Source: Hamadaea sp013361475 (GTDB lineage: Bacteria > Actinomycetota > Actinomycetes > Mycobacteriales > Micromonosporaceae). From it: DNA of 64,000 nucleotides. The stretch's first letter is position 1, and every line of letters starts with the position of its first letter. A model generated the notes under the pieces. The model saw nothing but the letters and a program-made list of their open reading frames with translations. It ran no database searches and was not told where the DNA came from. Positions 9,530-17,945 of this stretch are shown here, one piece after another. The stretch covers positions 1 to 64,000 of the forward strand of contig NZ_JBFAHM010000023.1 of NCBI RefSeq assembly GCF_040654195.1, in the 5' to 3' direction. Both the position numbers and the translations under genes were made by a program.

Positions 9530-10599
9530 AGCGACTCCCCGAGTTCCAGGGCCAGGATCACGAACAGGGCGTGGGACCACAGCAGAGGCGTGGCGACCGG
9601 TCCCCACTTGGCGGTCCACTCGGCGATGTACGCCGGGTCCTGCGTATTCCCGCTGACCTGTTCCGGCAGCCAGCCCTCGGCCGTCGCCTGGTCGGTCACC
9701 CAGGCCAGTCGTTCCCGGGCCAGGTCTGCCCGCCCGGTACGCGCCTCGTGCCAGCCGAGCCACGCGGTGAGGATCAGCCACTCGCCGCCGCCGTAGAAGG
9801 TGTCGCCGAGGTATCGGTAGACCCCGGCGCGACGCAGCTCTGTGCGTACCCTCTGGTAGGTGCCTTCGGCGACCTCCGGCGTGACCAGCCCGAAGGGAGT
9901 GAGACACGCGAGCAGACTGCCGTCCACGGCGGTGGAGCCCAGCCACTTGACCAGCGAGCCGTTCACGGTGCCCGGACCGGCGATCAGCTCGCGCAGCCGC
10001 GCGAGCATCCGTGCGGCCGCCTCGGCCCGATCCGCGTCGAGGAGGCCGATGGCGAGTACCGCTTCGAGGCCCGCCGCGACCGAGCCGAGGGTGGCGACGT
10101 GCTGATGCTCGGAGTGCTCCTCCCACCAGTCGTAGCAGGCGTCCGCGCCGAACGTCGCCAGATAGTCCACAGTGATCTCGACGGCCTCACGGTAGGGGGC
10201 CGGGTCGATCTCGTGCCGTCGCGTGTGTTCCACCAGCGCCCACAGCCAGGTGCCGTAGCCGTCGAGCTGGTAGTCCCACCACGGCTCGTCGCCGTCCCCG
10301 CCGTCCAATGTGTAGCGAGTCGGGAGCATTCGCCGGGGATCGATCTCCTCGCCGCGGCGGGCCGCCTGGACCAGATCGGCCACGTGCCCGGCCCGAGCCG
10401 TGATCACCCGGGCGCACCAGCCGTGGAACGCGTCCGCGCTCTCGGTACGCCCGGCCCGGCTCATCGCCTCGGCGATGAACGAGCCGTCGCGCAGCCAGCA
10501 GTAGCCGTAGACGGGATAGGTCGGACTGGCCGGGTACGCCCCGCCGGGATGCTGGTGGCGGGCGATGAGGTCGACGCTCGCCCCGACAGCGGTCTGCAC
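9526..10599 (-). CDS. GH15-like glucoamylase-family protein
   Basis: 357 aa, (alpha/alpha)6-barrel type. The segment GYCWLRDGSFIAEAM (about residues 30-45) matches the WLRDxSF motif of GH15 enzymes, and CYDWWEEHSEHQHVATLG (about 153-170) carries the expected catalytic Glu. It is shorter than full glucoamylases (600 aa or more) because it lacks the N-terminal beta-sandwich. No signal peptide, hence intracellular hydrolysis of alpha-glucosides is likely. The GTG start follows ACGAGGAG. It sits between the binding-protein gene and the GH31 gene and is translationally coupled to the latter. Some short GH15-like proteins are trehalases or glucodextranases, so substrate is open. Confidence 0.82.
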   Translation of the reverse strand: MQTAVGASVDLIARHQHPGGAYPASPTYPVYGYCWLRDGSFIAEAMSRAGRTESADAFHGWCARVITARAGHVADLVQAARRGEEIDPRRMLPTRYTLDGGDGDEPWWDYQLDGYGTWLWALVEHTRRHEIDPAPYREAVEITVDYLATFGADACYDWWEEHSEHQHVATLGSVAAGLEAVLAIGLLDADRAEAAARMLARLRELIAGPGTVNGSLVKWLGSTAVDGSLLACLTPFGLVTPEVAEGTYQRVRTELRRAGVYRYLGDTFYGGGEWLILTAWLGWHEARTGRADLARERLAWVTDQATAEGWLPEQVSGNTQDPAYIAEWTAKWGPVATPLLWSHALFVILALELGESL

Positions 10600-10625
10600 G
10601 GTGTTGCTCCTCGTTAAGCTAGGGC

Positions 10626-10660
10626 GGGGACGCGGCTGAGGTCTAGACAGCCGCGCCCCC
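10626..10660 (-). terminator. Intercistronic hairpin after the binding-protein gene
   Basis: GGGGACGCGGCTG pairs with CAGCCGCGCCCCC (one G-U/mismatch) around a 9-nt loop, just downstream of the solute-binding protein stop. There is no T tract. Such hairpins commonly stabilise the upstream binding-protein message or attenuate the enzymes downstream. Confidence 0.6.
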
Positions 10661-10671
10661 TTTCGAAGCAG

Positions 10672-11952
10672 TTACTTGATCAGCGCGGTGACCGCGGCGG
10701 CGGCCTCGTCCAGCGCCTGCTGCGCGGTCGCCTGGCCGGACGCGGCCTTCTCCAGGGCCTTGGTGACCAGGTCCTGCATCTGCGCTTGCTGGTCGCCGAT
10801 GACCGGCGGCAGCGCGACGGCGTTCAGTGAGTCGAAGACGGCCTGCCGGTTCGCGGGCGGCGTCTGCTTGAGGTAGCTGTCGAAGGCCGCCTGATCGTTG
10901 ACGGCCGGCAGTTCCCAGCTCGACGCGAGCCGCGTCTGCACGGTCGTCTCCGAGGTGCTGAGGAACCGGGCCCACTTCCAGGCCGCGGTGCCCTTCTTCG
11001 TCTTCGCCGACACCGCGGTGGCGTTGAAGAAGACCGCGCTCGCCTTCTGCGCCTTCCCGGGTTCCACGACGATGTCGTAGCCGAGGTCCTTGGCGTCGGC
11101 CAGCGAGCTGAACATCCAGATGCCGCTGTGCCACATGGCGAGCTTGCCCGACTTGAACAGGGCGGTGTCGTAGTCGGCCTTGCCGCCGATCTCGGCCACC
11201 GTCGGCTGAACCTTGCCGGGCTTGCCGAGCAACCACTGCGCGGCCTCCAGGCCCTTCGCGTCGTTGAAGGTGGCCTTCTTGCCGTCCTCGGACAGGAAGG
11301 AGCCGCCGTTCTGGGCGAGCGCCTTGTAGAACTCGTAGAAGGTGACCGGCTGGTAGTCGCCATAGACGCCCTTGGCCTTGTCGGTCAGCTTCTCGGCGGC
11401 CGCCTTCTCGTCGTCCCAGGTCCACGACGCCGTCGGGTACGCCACCCCAGCCGCGTCGAACAGCTTCTTGTTGTAGAAGAGCACGACATCGGAGAAGGTC
11501 GAGGGCATGCCGTACTGCTTGCCCTTGAGCTGGAAGGCTTGCAGCGCCTTGGGGTAGACCCGGTCGGCCTGGTAGTCGGCGTCGGCCTTCGCGACGTCGT
11601 CCAGCGCCAGCAGCGCGCCGGCCTTGGCGTACGTCACGAAGTTCTCGTAGTTCAGCTCGAAGGTGTCCGGTGCGTTGCCACCGGCGATCGAGGTCTGGAG
11701 CTTGGTGAAGTAGTCGGCGTACGCGGCGGTCTGGACCTCCACCGTGATGCCCGGGTTCTGCTTCTCGAACTCCGCCTTGAGCGCGTCCAGCTCCTTGAGG
11801 TGGTCGGGCGCGGCCGAGAACGTGAAGTAGGTGATCTTGCCGGTGGCGGACTCCGCCGACGTGCCGGAGTCGCCACCCCCGCAGGCGGCGAGCAGACCGG
11901 CCACGGTCACTGCCGCGGCGGCCGCCGCCAGGAGGCGTCGGGTAGTTCTCAT
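10672..11952 (-). CDS. Sugar ABC transporter substrate-binding lipoprotein
   Basis: 426 aa, family 1 extracellular solute-binding protein. The N-terminus RTTRRLLAAAAAAVTVAGLL followed by AAC is a lipoprotein signal peptide with the lipidated Cys near residue 24, so it is anchored outside the membrane. ATG at 11952 follows a GGAGA site. It lies between two MalF/MalG-type permease genes and two alpha-glucan hydrolases, which suggests it binds malto- or isomalto-oligosaccharides. The usual abundance of binding protein over permease is consistent with the hairpin that follows its stop. Confidence 0.92.
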   Translation of the reverse strand: MRTTRRLLAAAAAAVTVAGLLAACGGGDSGTSAESATGKITYFTFSAAPDHLKELDALKAEFEKQNPGITVEVQTAAYADYFTKLQTSIAGGNAPDTFELNYENFVTYAKAGALLALDDVAKADADYQADRVYPKALQAFQLKGKQYGMPSTFSDVVLFYNKKLFDAAGVAYPTASWTWDDEKAAAEKLTDKAKGVYGDYQPVTFYEFYKALAQNGGSFLSEDGKKATFNDAKGLEAAQWLLGKPGKVQPTVAEIGGKADYDTALFKSGKLAMWHSGIWMFSSLADAKDLGYDIVVEPGKAQKASAVFFNATAVSAKTKKGTAAWKWARFLSTSETTVQTRLASSWELPAVNDQAAFDSYLKQTPPANRQAVFDSLNAVALPPVIGDQQAQMQDLVTKALEKAASGQATAQQALDEAAAAVTALIK

Positions 11953-12004
11953 CGAATCTCCAACTGGTGAGGGACGGGTACTTCTTGGTGCGGTGTACGC
12001 GTGG

Positions 12005-12817
12005 TCAGCCCTTCATGCCGGTGAAGGCGATCCCCCGGACCACGTAGCGCTGGGCGAAGACGTAGAGGACGAGGATGGGCACGATGCTGGCCGTCGACCC
12101 CGCCATGACGACGTTCCAGGCCGGGCCGTAGCGGCCGAGGAGCAGCGACAGGCCGACCGGCAACGTCGTGTGCGCCTCCGTCTGCGCGATCACCAGTGGC
12201 CAGAGGAAGGCGTTCCAACTCGCCATGAAGGCGAACACGGCGAAGGTGGCCAGGGCCGGACCCACGAGGGGAAGCAGCACCCGCCAGAACACCCGGAACG
12301 GACCCGCTCCGTCCACATAGGCGGCCTCGTCCAGCTCCCTCGGCAATGCCATGAAGGCCTGACGGAGCATGAACACGCCGAAACTGGAGACCGCGGTCGG
12401 CAACAGGAGCCCGGCGTACGTGTCGACCAGGCCCAGCGAGCGCATCTCGATGAACAGCGGCACGATGATCACCTGCATCGGGATCATCATCGTGGCCAGA
12501 TACAGCACGAACAGGGCGTTGCTTCCCTTGAACCGCAACCGGCTGAAGGCGTACGCCGCCGTCGCGCTCGTGAACAGTTGCAGCAGAGTCGACACGATCG
12601 CCACGCCGAGGCTGTTCGCGGCGAACCGCCAGAACGGGAAGGCGCTCGCCAGCCTCGCGTACGGGTCGGTGGTGACCGGATCGGGCAGCAGCCCGGCGTC
12701 GGCGTTCCCCAGTTGCGCGTCGCCGGTCAGCGAGGTGGCCAGCATCCACAGGAACGGGCCGATCATCGCCGCCGCGCCCAGCGTCAGCAGCGCGTACCGC
12801 AGGACTCGTCTAGTCAT
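12005..12817 (-). CDS. MalG-type sugar ABC permease
   Basis: 270 aa with six predicted membrane segments. The EAA loop, which docks the ATPase, is DEAAYVDGAGPFRVFWRVLL (about residues 165-185). ATG at 12817 overlaps the end of the MalF-type gene by 8 bp (ATGACTAG), a coupled arrangement. It forms the channel with the upstream permease and receives sugar from the lipoprotein encoded next. No ATPase gene is present in this operon. Confidence 0.93.
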   Translation of the reverse strand: MTRRVLRYALLTLGAAAMIGPFLWMLATSLTGDAQLGNADAGLLPDPVTTDPYARLASAFPFWRFAANSLGVAIVSTLLQLFTSATAAYAFSRLRFKGSNALFVLYLATMMIPMQVIIVPLFIEMRSLGLVDTYAGLLLPTAVSSFGVFMLRQAFMALPRELDEAAYVDGAGPFRVFWRVLLPLVGPALATFAVFAFMASWNAFLWPLVIAQTEAHTTLPVGLSLLLGRYGPAWNVVMAGSTASIVPILVLYVFAQRYVVRGIAFTGMKG

Positions 12818-13691
12818 ACTGCACCCACCTGCGCTGCAGTCTCAGCTGCGCGACCGTGACGACGAGGATGATCCCGAACAGCACGATGCTCATCGCGGAG
12901 GCGTAGCCGACCCGGCCGTAGCTGAAGGCGTACCGGACGATCTGCTCGACGACGACGCTGCTGGCGCCACCGGGGCCGCCGCCGGTCATCACCCAGACCT
13001 GGTCGAAGACCTGGAACCCGTTGATCAGGCTGATCACCGTCACGAAGAACAGCGACGGGCTGAGCAGCGGCAGTGTGATGCTGCGCAGCCGACGCCACGC
13101 GGACGCCCCGTCGAGGTCGGCCGCCTCCAACAGGTCCTTCGGAATGGCCTGGAGGCCGGCGAGCAGGATGACCGAGACGAACCCGACGTCCTTCCACACC
13201 GAGGCCAGAATGACCGACGGCATGGCCCAGGTGGGATCGGTCCACCAGCCCGGCCCGTCCACGCCGATCAGCCCGAGCGCCTGGTCGACCAGCCCGCCCG
13301 CCGGGTTGAGCAGCCATTTCCAGAGCAGCGAGACCGCTACCCAGCTGCTCACCACGGGCAGGAAGAACATCGCGCGGTACAGCGTCATCGCGGGCAGCTT
13401 GGCGTTGAGCAGCAACGCCACCGCCAACCCCAGGATCAGGACGAGCGGCAGATAGCCGGCGAGGTAGAGCAGCGTGTGCAGCAGCGCGGCGTGGAAGTCG
13501 GCATCCTTGGCCAGCTCGGCATAGTTGTCCAGGCCGACGAAGCTCGGCACGCCGATCAGGTTCCAGTCCTGCAGGCTCACCCAGACCGTGCCGATCATCG
13601 GCCCGATCCAGAACGCCAGCAGGGTCACCAGGCTCGGCGCCAAGAAGATCGCGGCGACGCCCGCGTTTCGCCATCGCCGTCGCGCGCTCAC
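12810..13691 (-). CDS. MalF-type sugar ABC permease
   Basis: 293 aa, six membrane segments, EAA loop LLEAADLDGASAWRRLRSIT (about residues 180-200). The GTG start at 13691 overlaps the ROK stop codon (GTGA); longer frames upstream would lie inside the ROK gene. First transport gene of the operon, partner of the downstream MalG-type permease. The importer for this operon must use an ATPase encoded elsewhere, as is known for the shared MsiK ATPase of Streptomyces. Confidence 0.92.
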   Translation of the reverse strand: MSARRRWRNAGVAAIFLAPSLVTLLAFWIGPMIGTVWVSLQDWNLIGVPSFVGLDNYAELAKDADFHAALLHTLLYLAGYLPLVLILGLAVALLLNAKLPAMTLYRAMFFLPVVSSWVAVSLLWKWLLNPAGGLVDQALGLIGVDGPGWWTDPTWAMPSVILASVWKDVGFVSVILLAGLQAIPKDLLEAADLDGASAWRRLRSITLPLLSPSLFFVTVISLINGFQVFDQVWVMTGGGPGGASSVVVEQIVRYAFSYGRVGYASAMSIVLFGIILVVTVAQLRLQRRWVQYD

Positions 13692-14893
13692 GCCGTCGCC
13701 TCCACCGAGAAGGCCGCGAGCCGCGACCGGACCGCGTCGGCCTGCGGGTCCGCGTTGAAGGTGAAAGGGGTACGCAAAACGAGAGCGGCCGCGCCCAGGG
13801 CCCACTTGGTGTCATCCCAGGGATCGACGTGCACCGAGATCCGGTCGGCGAACCCGGGGAACACGCCGTCGGTGAAGGCGGGCTCGAATCCGGCGGCCAG
13901 GTGCGGCCAGGCCCGGCTGCCCTCGCCGCTGACCAGGATCGCCTGCGGGTCGAGGACGACCGAGAGGCCCGCGACGGCGAGACCGAGCCGTCGGCCGGCC
14001 TCCGCGTAGATCTGCTTGGCCTTCGCGTCCCCCTGGTCGGCGGCGGTCCGCAGATCGTCCGCCGTCGTGATCCTCGCGTCGTCGGCCTGGCGAACCAGGG
14101 CGTCGTCGGAGAGGTAGGTCTCCAGGCAACCACGTCGCCCGCAATGACAGGGCAGCCCGTGCTCGGGATCGACCGGCAGGTGGCCCAGCTCTCCCGCCGC
14201 ACCGTGCCCACCCCGGCGAAGGTCACCGCCGGAGAACACGGCCGCGCCGACACCGCGGCCCAGGGTGACCGTGAGGAAGTCCTCATAGGGACGGCCCAAG
14301 CCGTAGAGGTGCTCATAGGCGGCGAGGGTGTTGACGTCGTTGTCCACCAACACCGGTACGCCGACCAGCTGAGACAGGTAGTCGGCCAACGGCATCCGCT
14401 TCCAGCCGAGCAGCTGCGCCTGCACCAGCCCGGTGCCGATGTCGACGAATCCCGGGATGCCCACTCCGACGCCGAGCAAGGTCGGGCCGGCCACCGCGGC
14501 GATGCGCGGCGCGAGCAGCTCGGCGAGGGCGTCGAACGGATTCGCCTTGAGCGCGTCGACCGGAGCGGAGAAGGCGTCGAGCACCGTCCCGTCCAGATCC
14601 GCGTGCACGCCGGTGACCTGCCCGGCCGCGACCTTGACGCCGATCGCCGACGCCGCTGACCCGGCCACCGCCAGCAGCTCGCCCGGCCGGCCGCCCCGCG
14701 AGGCGTCGTCGTCGACCTTGTGCAGCACCCCCGCCTCGATGAACGACCGGGTCACGGCCGTCACCGTGGGCGGGCTGAGCCCCAGCCGCCGGGCGATGTC
14801 CGCCCGGGAGATCGGCCCGTGCCGCCCGACCAGCGCCAGGATCGCCGTCCGGTTGACGTCCCGCAGCCGGGGGCCGGAGGTCGCCGAGACCAT
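13688..14893 (-). CDS. ROK family transcriptional repressor
   Basis: 401 aa. An N-terminal winged HTH (SRADIARRLGLSPPTVTAVT, about residues 28-48) is joined to a sugar-kinase-like ROK domain with the zinc motif CHCGRRGCLE (about 245-254). ROK repressors such as NagC or XylR release DNA on binding a sugar. ATG at 14893 follows GGAAGGAAG. It is the first gene of the six-gene alpha-glucan operon and most likely controls it and itself; upstream TACGTTAATTCAGCG is AT-rich and could hold the operator, but no clear repeat is visible. Confidence 0.92.
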   Translation of the reverse strand: MVSATSGPRLRDVNRTAILALVGRHGPISRADIARRLGLSPPTVTAVTRSFIEAGVLHKVDDDASRGGRPGELLAVAGSAASAIGVKVAAGQVTGVHADLDGTVLDAFSAPVDALKANPFDALAELLAPRIAAVAGPTLLGVGVGIPGFVDIGTGLVQAQLLGWKRMPLADYLSQLVGVPVLVDNDVNTLAAYEHLYGLGRPYEDFLTVTLGRGVGAAVFSGGDLRRGGHGAAGELGHLPVDPEHGLPCHCGRRGCLETYLSDDALVRQADDARITTADDLRTAADQGDAKAKQIYAEAGRRLGLAVAGLSVVLDPQAILVSGEGSRAWPHLAAGFEPAFTDGVFPGFADRISVHVDPWDDTKWALGAAALVLRTPFTFNADPQADAVRSRLAAFSVEATA

Positions 14894-14986
14894 TCGAGCA
14901 CTTCCTTCCGAGACTATGTTTCGTCGCTGAATTAACGTAGGCGCGCTGGTCCGCCGGTGTCAAGACGTCCGTTCGTCCACCTGCGG

Positions 14987-15066
14987 CTCGCCGCCAATCG
15001 TCCGCTGGACTCGCCGCCAGTCGCGCGCTGGACTCGCCGCCAGTCGCGCGCTGAACTCGCCGCCGT
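14987..15066. repeat. 23-bp tandem repeat beside a family 1 palindrome
   Basis: A 23-bp unit starting CTCGCCGCCAGTCGCGCG occurs at 14987, 15010 and 15033, with a shortened fourth unit running into the palindrome at 15068. The end of each unit (CGCTGGA) equals the outer tip of the palindrome, so the array looks like repeated duplication of the palindrome edge. Confidence 0.8.
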
Positions 15067-15067
15067 G

Positions 15068-15131
15068 CGCTGGATCAGGGTTCCCGGTCGAATCTTGGCC
15101 GATAATTCGACCGCGATCCCTGATCCAGTGG
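15068..15131. repeat. Intergenic palindrome, family 1, copy B
   Basis: Same design as copy A: CGCTGGATCAGGG at the left, CCCTGATCCAGTG at the right, inner GGTCGAATCTT / AATTCGACC. Arms are less perfect. It lies between divergent genes (ROK and HAD), so a pure terminator role does not fit this copy. Confidence 0.85.
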
Positions 15132-15158
15132 TGATCTTGGGGCGTGCGACCATGGCGC

Positions 15159-15854
15159 ATGCGCGCGATCGTCTTCGACTACTACGGAACCCTGTCGAAC
15201 CCGGCCGGCGAGAGCGAGCGCCGCGAGCTGTACTCGCGTACCGGTGAAGTGCTGGGGATCGACGGCGGCGTCTTCTGGGCCGCGATGGTCGACAGCTTCC
15301 GCGAACGGATCGTCGGCGCGTACGGAGACACTCGGGCCACCCTGCTCGCCATGGCGCGCCACTGCGGGATCGAGCCCTCCGACGAGGTGCTCACTGCGGC
15401 ACTCCAGGCGCAGCTGGACGGCGCTCGGCAGACGCATCGCCCCCGCCCGGACGCGGTGAAGACGCTGACCGCGTTGCGGGAGCGAGGATTCCGGCTCGCG
15501 CTGATGAGCGACTGCAGCAGCGAACTCGTCGAGGACTGGCCGAACAACCCCTTCGCGCCGCTGATCGACGCGCCCGTGTTCAGCTGGCGCGAACAAGTCC
15601 GCAAACCGGCGTCGGCGCTGTACGCCGCGGCTGCCTCCCGCCTAGGCGTGACGCCCGCCGACTGCTGGTACGTCGGCGACGGCGGCGGCCGCGAACTCCG
15701 GGGCGCGTACGACGCCGGGATGCGGCCGGTCCTGGTCACGAACGCCGCGCACCCGGAGGCCGCACAGCATCGGGCCGACCCGGACGAGCACATCCCGGAT
15801 CACTCGGTGGACGACCTGCCCGAACTGCTCGACCTCTGCGGCTGGGCCGCCTAG
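15159..15854 (+). CDS. HAD-like hydrolase
   Basis: 231 aa. Motif I is FDYYGTLS (nucleophile Asp, about residue 6; the usual DxDGT is DYYGT, as in several HAD subfamilies), motif II LMSDCS, motif III Lys in VRKPASALY, motif IV YVGDGGGREL. A helical cap lies between motifs I and II. Likely a small-molecule phosphatase of unknown substrate. The ATG at 15159 puts motif I at the usual distance from the N-terminus; a GTG at 15144 would add five residues. A family 1 palindrome ends 27 bp upstream. Confidence 0.85.
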   Translation: MRAIVFDYYGTLSNPAGESERRELYSRTGEVLGIDGGVFWAAMVDSFRERIVGAYGDTRATLLAMARHCGIEPSDEVLTAALQAQLDGARQTHRPRPDAVKTLTALRERGFRLALMSDCSSELVEDWPNNPFAPLIDAPVFSWREQVRKPASALYAAAASRLGVTPADCWYVGDGGGRELRGAYDAGMRPVLVTNAAHPEAAQHRADPDEHIPDHSVDDLPELLDLCGWAA

Positions 15855-15863
15855 GCGCAAGGC

Positions 15864-16592
15864 CTAAGGCAGCCAGCCGGTCTCGGCGGCCCACTGCTCG
15901 GCCACGCCGATCACCAGGTCGACCACCGGGTCCTTCACATCCGTGTACGCGATCCGATCCGGGACGCTCTCCGCGAGCACTCGCTTGAACTGGGCGTACG
16001 CCGGGACTGCGGACGGGTGCGCCCGGAACCAGTCCCGGAACAACAACGCGAGGCGTTCATTCGGCGAGCCCGCGACGCGTACGTGGAGATTCACGTCGCC
16101 CGCCGGATGCTCCCGTCGTCGCCAGAAGCGCTTCGCCCACCGAGCCGGATCGTCGGCGCTCCCGGCCGGCACGTGGTCCTGATTGAACGACGTCCGCTCG
16201 AAACCGAGCATGGCCAGCGGCCCATGGAACGCCTCGGCGACGGAGTCGAGGTCGTCGACGCTGACCTGCAGGTCCAGGAGGTCCTTCGCGGCCATCCCCG
16301 GGATGGCGGTGCTGCCGATGTGCTCGATCCGCAACGCTTGCGGGCCAAGGCTTCCGGCCAGTTCGCCGATCAGCGTCCGAGCCCGAGCCGGCCACCGGTC
16401 GTCGTAGTCCACGACGACGGCCCGGTCACGCGGAAAGGTGATCGCCTGGGCGACGACGACCCGGTCCCCGTCGAACGTCAGCGCCGGCGAACCGTGCAGC
16501 CGGTAGCCGTCGGCCAGGGCCGCGCTCACCCGCTCGCAGAACGCGGAGTCGTCAGGTCCGGTCAACACCCGATACGGCAACGGCTGGCTCAT
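15864..16592 (-). CDS. DUF1737-GrpB fusion protein
   Basis: 242 aa with two modules. Residues about 1-50 (YRVLTGPDDSAFCERVSAAL, then GYRLHGSPALT) match the small DUF1737 family. Residues about 60-235 are GrpB/UPF0157, a nucleotidyltransferase-like fold, with the hallmark IEHIGSTAIPGMAAKDLLDL. GrpB is fused to dephospho-CoA kinase in mycobacteria, but its reaction is not established. The fusion to DUF1737 is unusual. The gene is convergent with the HAD gene, 9 bp away, and divergent from the epimerase gene. Confidence 0.85.
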   Translation of the reverse strand: MSQPLPYRVLTGPDDSAFCERVSAALADGYRLHGSPALTFDGDRVVVAQAITFPRDRAVVVDYDDRWPARARTLIGELAGSLGPQALRIEHIGSTAIPGMAAKDLLDLQVSVDDLDSVAEAFHGPLAMLGFERTSFNQDHVPAGSADDPARWAKRFWRRREHPAGDVNLHVRVAGSPNERLALLFRDWFRAHPSAVPAYAQFKRVLAESVPDRIAYTDVKDPVVDLVIGVAEQWAAETGWLP

Positions 16593-16678
16593 GACAGCAA
16601 ATGGTATCGGCCGGCCGATCTTGCGCTGTCGGCGAACTGCCTTGGGCGTACCAGGTGGTGGGGTGTTGAGTGGGCCGC

Positions 16679-17671
16679 ATGGAGATCCTTGTTCTGGGCG
16701 GCACGGCCTTCCTCGGCCGGGAGTACGCGCGCCAGGCGGTGGCCCGCGGGCATCGCGTGACGTGCCTGGCGCGCGGCGAGAGTGGCGCGGTGGCCGAAGG
16801 TTCGACGCTGGTCGTGGCGGACCGGAGCGAACCGGGAGCGTACGACGCCGTTGCCGACCGCGAGTGGGACGCGGTGCTGGAGGTGTCGTGGCAGCCCGGA
16901 ATGGTACGCGGCGCGCTGGCGGCGTTGGCCGGCAAGGCGAAGCACTGGACCTATGTCTCGTCCGGCAACGCCTACGCGTCCTTCGGTACGCCCGGCGCCG
17001 ACGAGTCGTTCCCGTTGCGGGAAGCCACCGAGTCGGACGTCGTGGAGCAGGAACTCTACGGCGAGGCGAAGGTCGCCTGTGAGCAGGCGTCGCAGGAAGC
17101 GCTCGGCGATCGGCTGGTCATCGCGCGGGCCGGATTGATCGGCGGCCCCGGCGACCGCAGCGATCGAGCGGGCTACTGGGTCGCACGGGCGGCTCGCGCC
17201 CCCGAGGAGCCGCTGCTGGTGCCGGGCACCCCCGAGGTGGCGACCCAGGTCGTCGACGTACGCGACCTCGCCGCGTTCTTGCTGGACAACGTGGCTTCGC
17301 GGACGACGGGCGTGTTCGACACGGTCGGCCCGATCGTCCCGTTCGCGGAGTGGATCGAGCTGTGCCGGCAGGTCGGCGGGCACACCGGACCGGTCGTGCC
17401 GGCACCGGCCGACTGGCTGCTGGCGCAAGAAGTCGGCGAATACATGGGACCCGAGTCGCTGGCGATGTGGCTCGTCAACCCCGACTACGCGGGATGGTCC
17501 CGGCGTACGGGGGCGGCCGCGATCGCCGCCGGGCTGACGCACCGGTCGCGCGCCTCGTTCCTCTCCGATGTGCTGGAGTGGGAACGGTCGCTGGGGCTCG
17601 ACCGGGATCGGCGCGCAGGGCTGAGCGCTGAGCGGGAACGCTCGCTCATCTCTTCCCTCGCTGCGGGCTGA
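16679..17671 (+). CDS. NAD-dependent epimerase/reductase (extended SDR-like)
   Basis: 330 aa. The Rossmann start GGTAFLG (about residues 8-14) is close to the N-terminus, with the acidic/basic pocket at LARGES. YVSSGNAYASF holds the catalytic Ser region. The family includes sugar-nucleotide epimerases and reductases; the substrate is not evident. ATG at 16679 is chosen over GTG at 16670 because it places the dinucleotide motif at the usual distance. A family 3 palindrome lies downstream. No operon partner. Confidence 0.82.
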   Translation: MEILVLGGTAFLGREYARQAVARGHRVTCLARGESGAVAEGSTLVVADRSEPGAYDAVADREWDAVLEVSWQPGMVRGALAALAGKAKHWTYVSSGNAYASFGTPGADESFPLREATESDVVEQELYGEAKVACEQASQEALGDRLVIARAGLIGGPGDRSDRAGYWVARAARAPEEPLLVPGTPEVATQVVDVRDLAAFLLDNVASRTTGVFDTVGPIVPFAEWIELCRQVGGHTGPVVPAPADWLLAQEVGEYMGPESLAMWLVNPDYAGWSRRTGAAAIAAGLTHRSRASFLSDVLEWERSLGLDRDRRAGLSAERERSLISSLAAG

Positions 17672-17686
17672 GCGCGCAGGACGGGC

Positions 17687-17759
17687 GCTTGCGCGTTATC
17701 CGGGATAACGTCCCCTTCCCGTCGCCGCGAGACCGCGTTATCCCGGAACTTGCGCAAGC
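17687..17759. repeat. Intergenic palindrome, family 3, copy A
   Basis: Outer GCTTGCGC / GCGCAAGC arms enclose CGTTATCCGGGATAACG (itself palindromic) and GCGTTATCCCGGAAC. The 23-bp block 17693-17715 recurs, inverted, at 43666-43688. It lies between two plus-strand genes. Confidence 0.75.
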
Positions 17760-17894
17760 CCGGGCGCGGGCGGGCGGGCGCGAGCGGGCGGGCGCGAGCG
17801 GGCGGGCGCGAGCGGGCGGGCGGGCGCGAGCGGGCGGGCGGGCGCGAGCGGGCGGGCGCGAGCGGGCGGGCGCGAGCCCGGGGGCGCGAGCGGG
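17760..17894. repeat. GC-only tandem repeat (GCGAGCGGGCGG type)
   Basis: About 135 bp of GGGCGGGCGCGAGC-type units in 10-14 bp steps, directly abutting the family 3 palindrome. On one strand it is almost only G and C, so it could form G-quadruplexes. No coding sense on either strand. Confidence 0.8.
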
Positions 17895-17945
17895 CGTACG
17901 GGCGATTCGGGGGCGGGTGTCGTACGCCGGTGACACCATGGGGAC

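Noticed and set aside
14893..14946. ROK operator upstream of the alpha-glucan operon
   Set aside because: The region is AT-rich for this genome but shows no convincing inverted or direct repeat, so no site is annotated.
17760..17894. Possible CRISPR array or coding repeat
   Set aside because: Units of 10-14 bp with no spacers and only G/C-rich sequence; no cas genes anywhere in the window.
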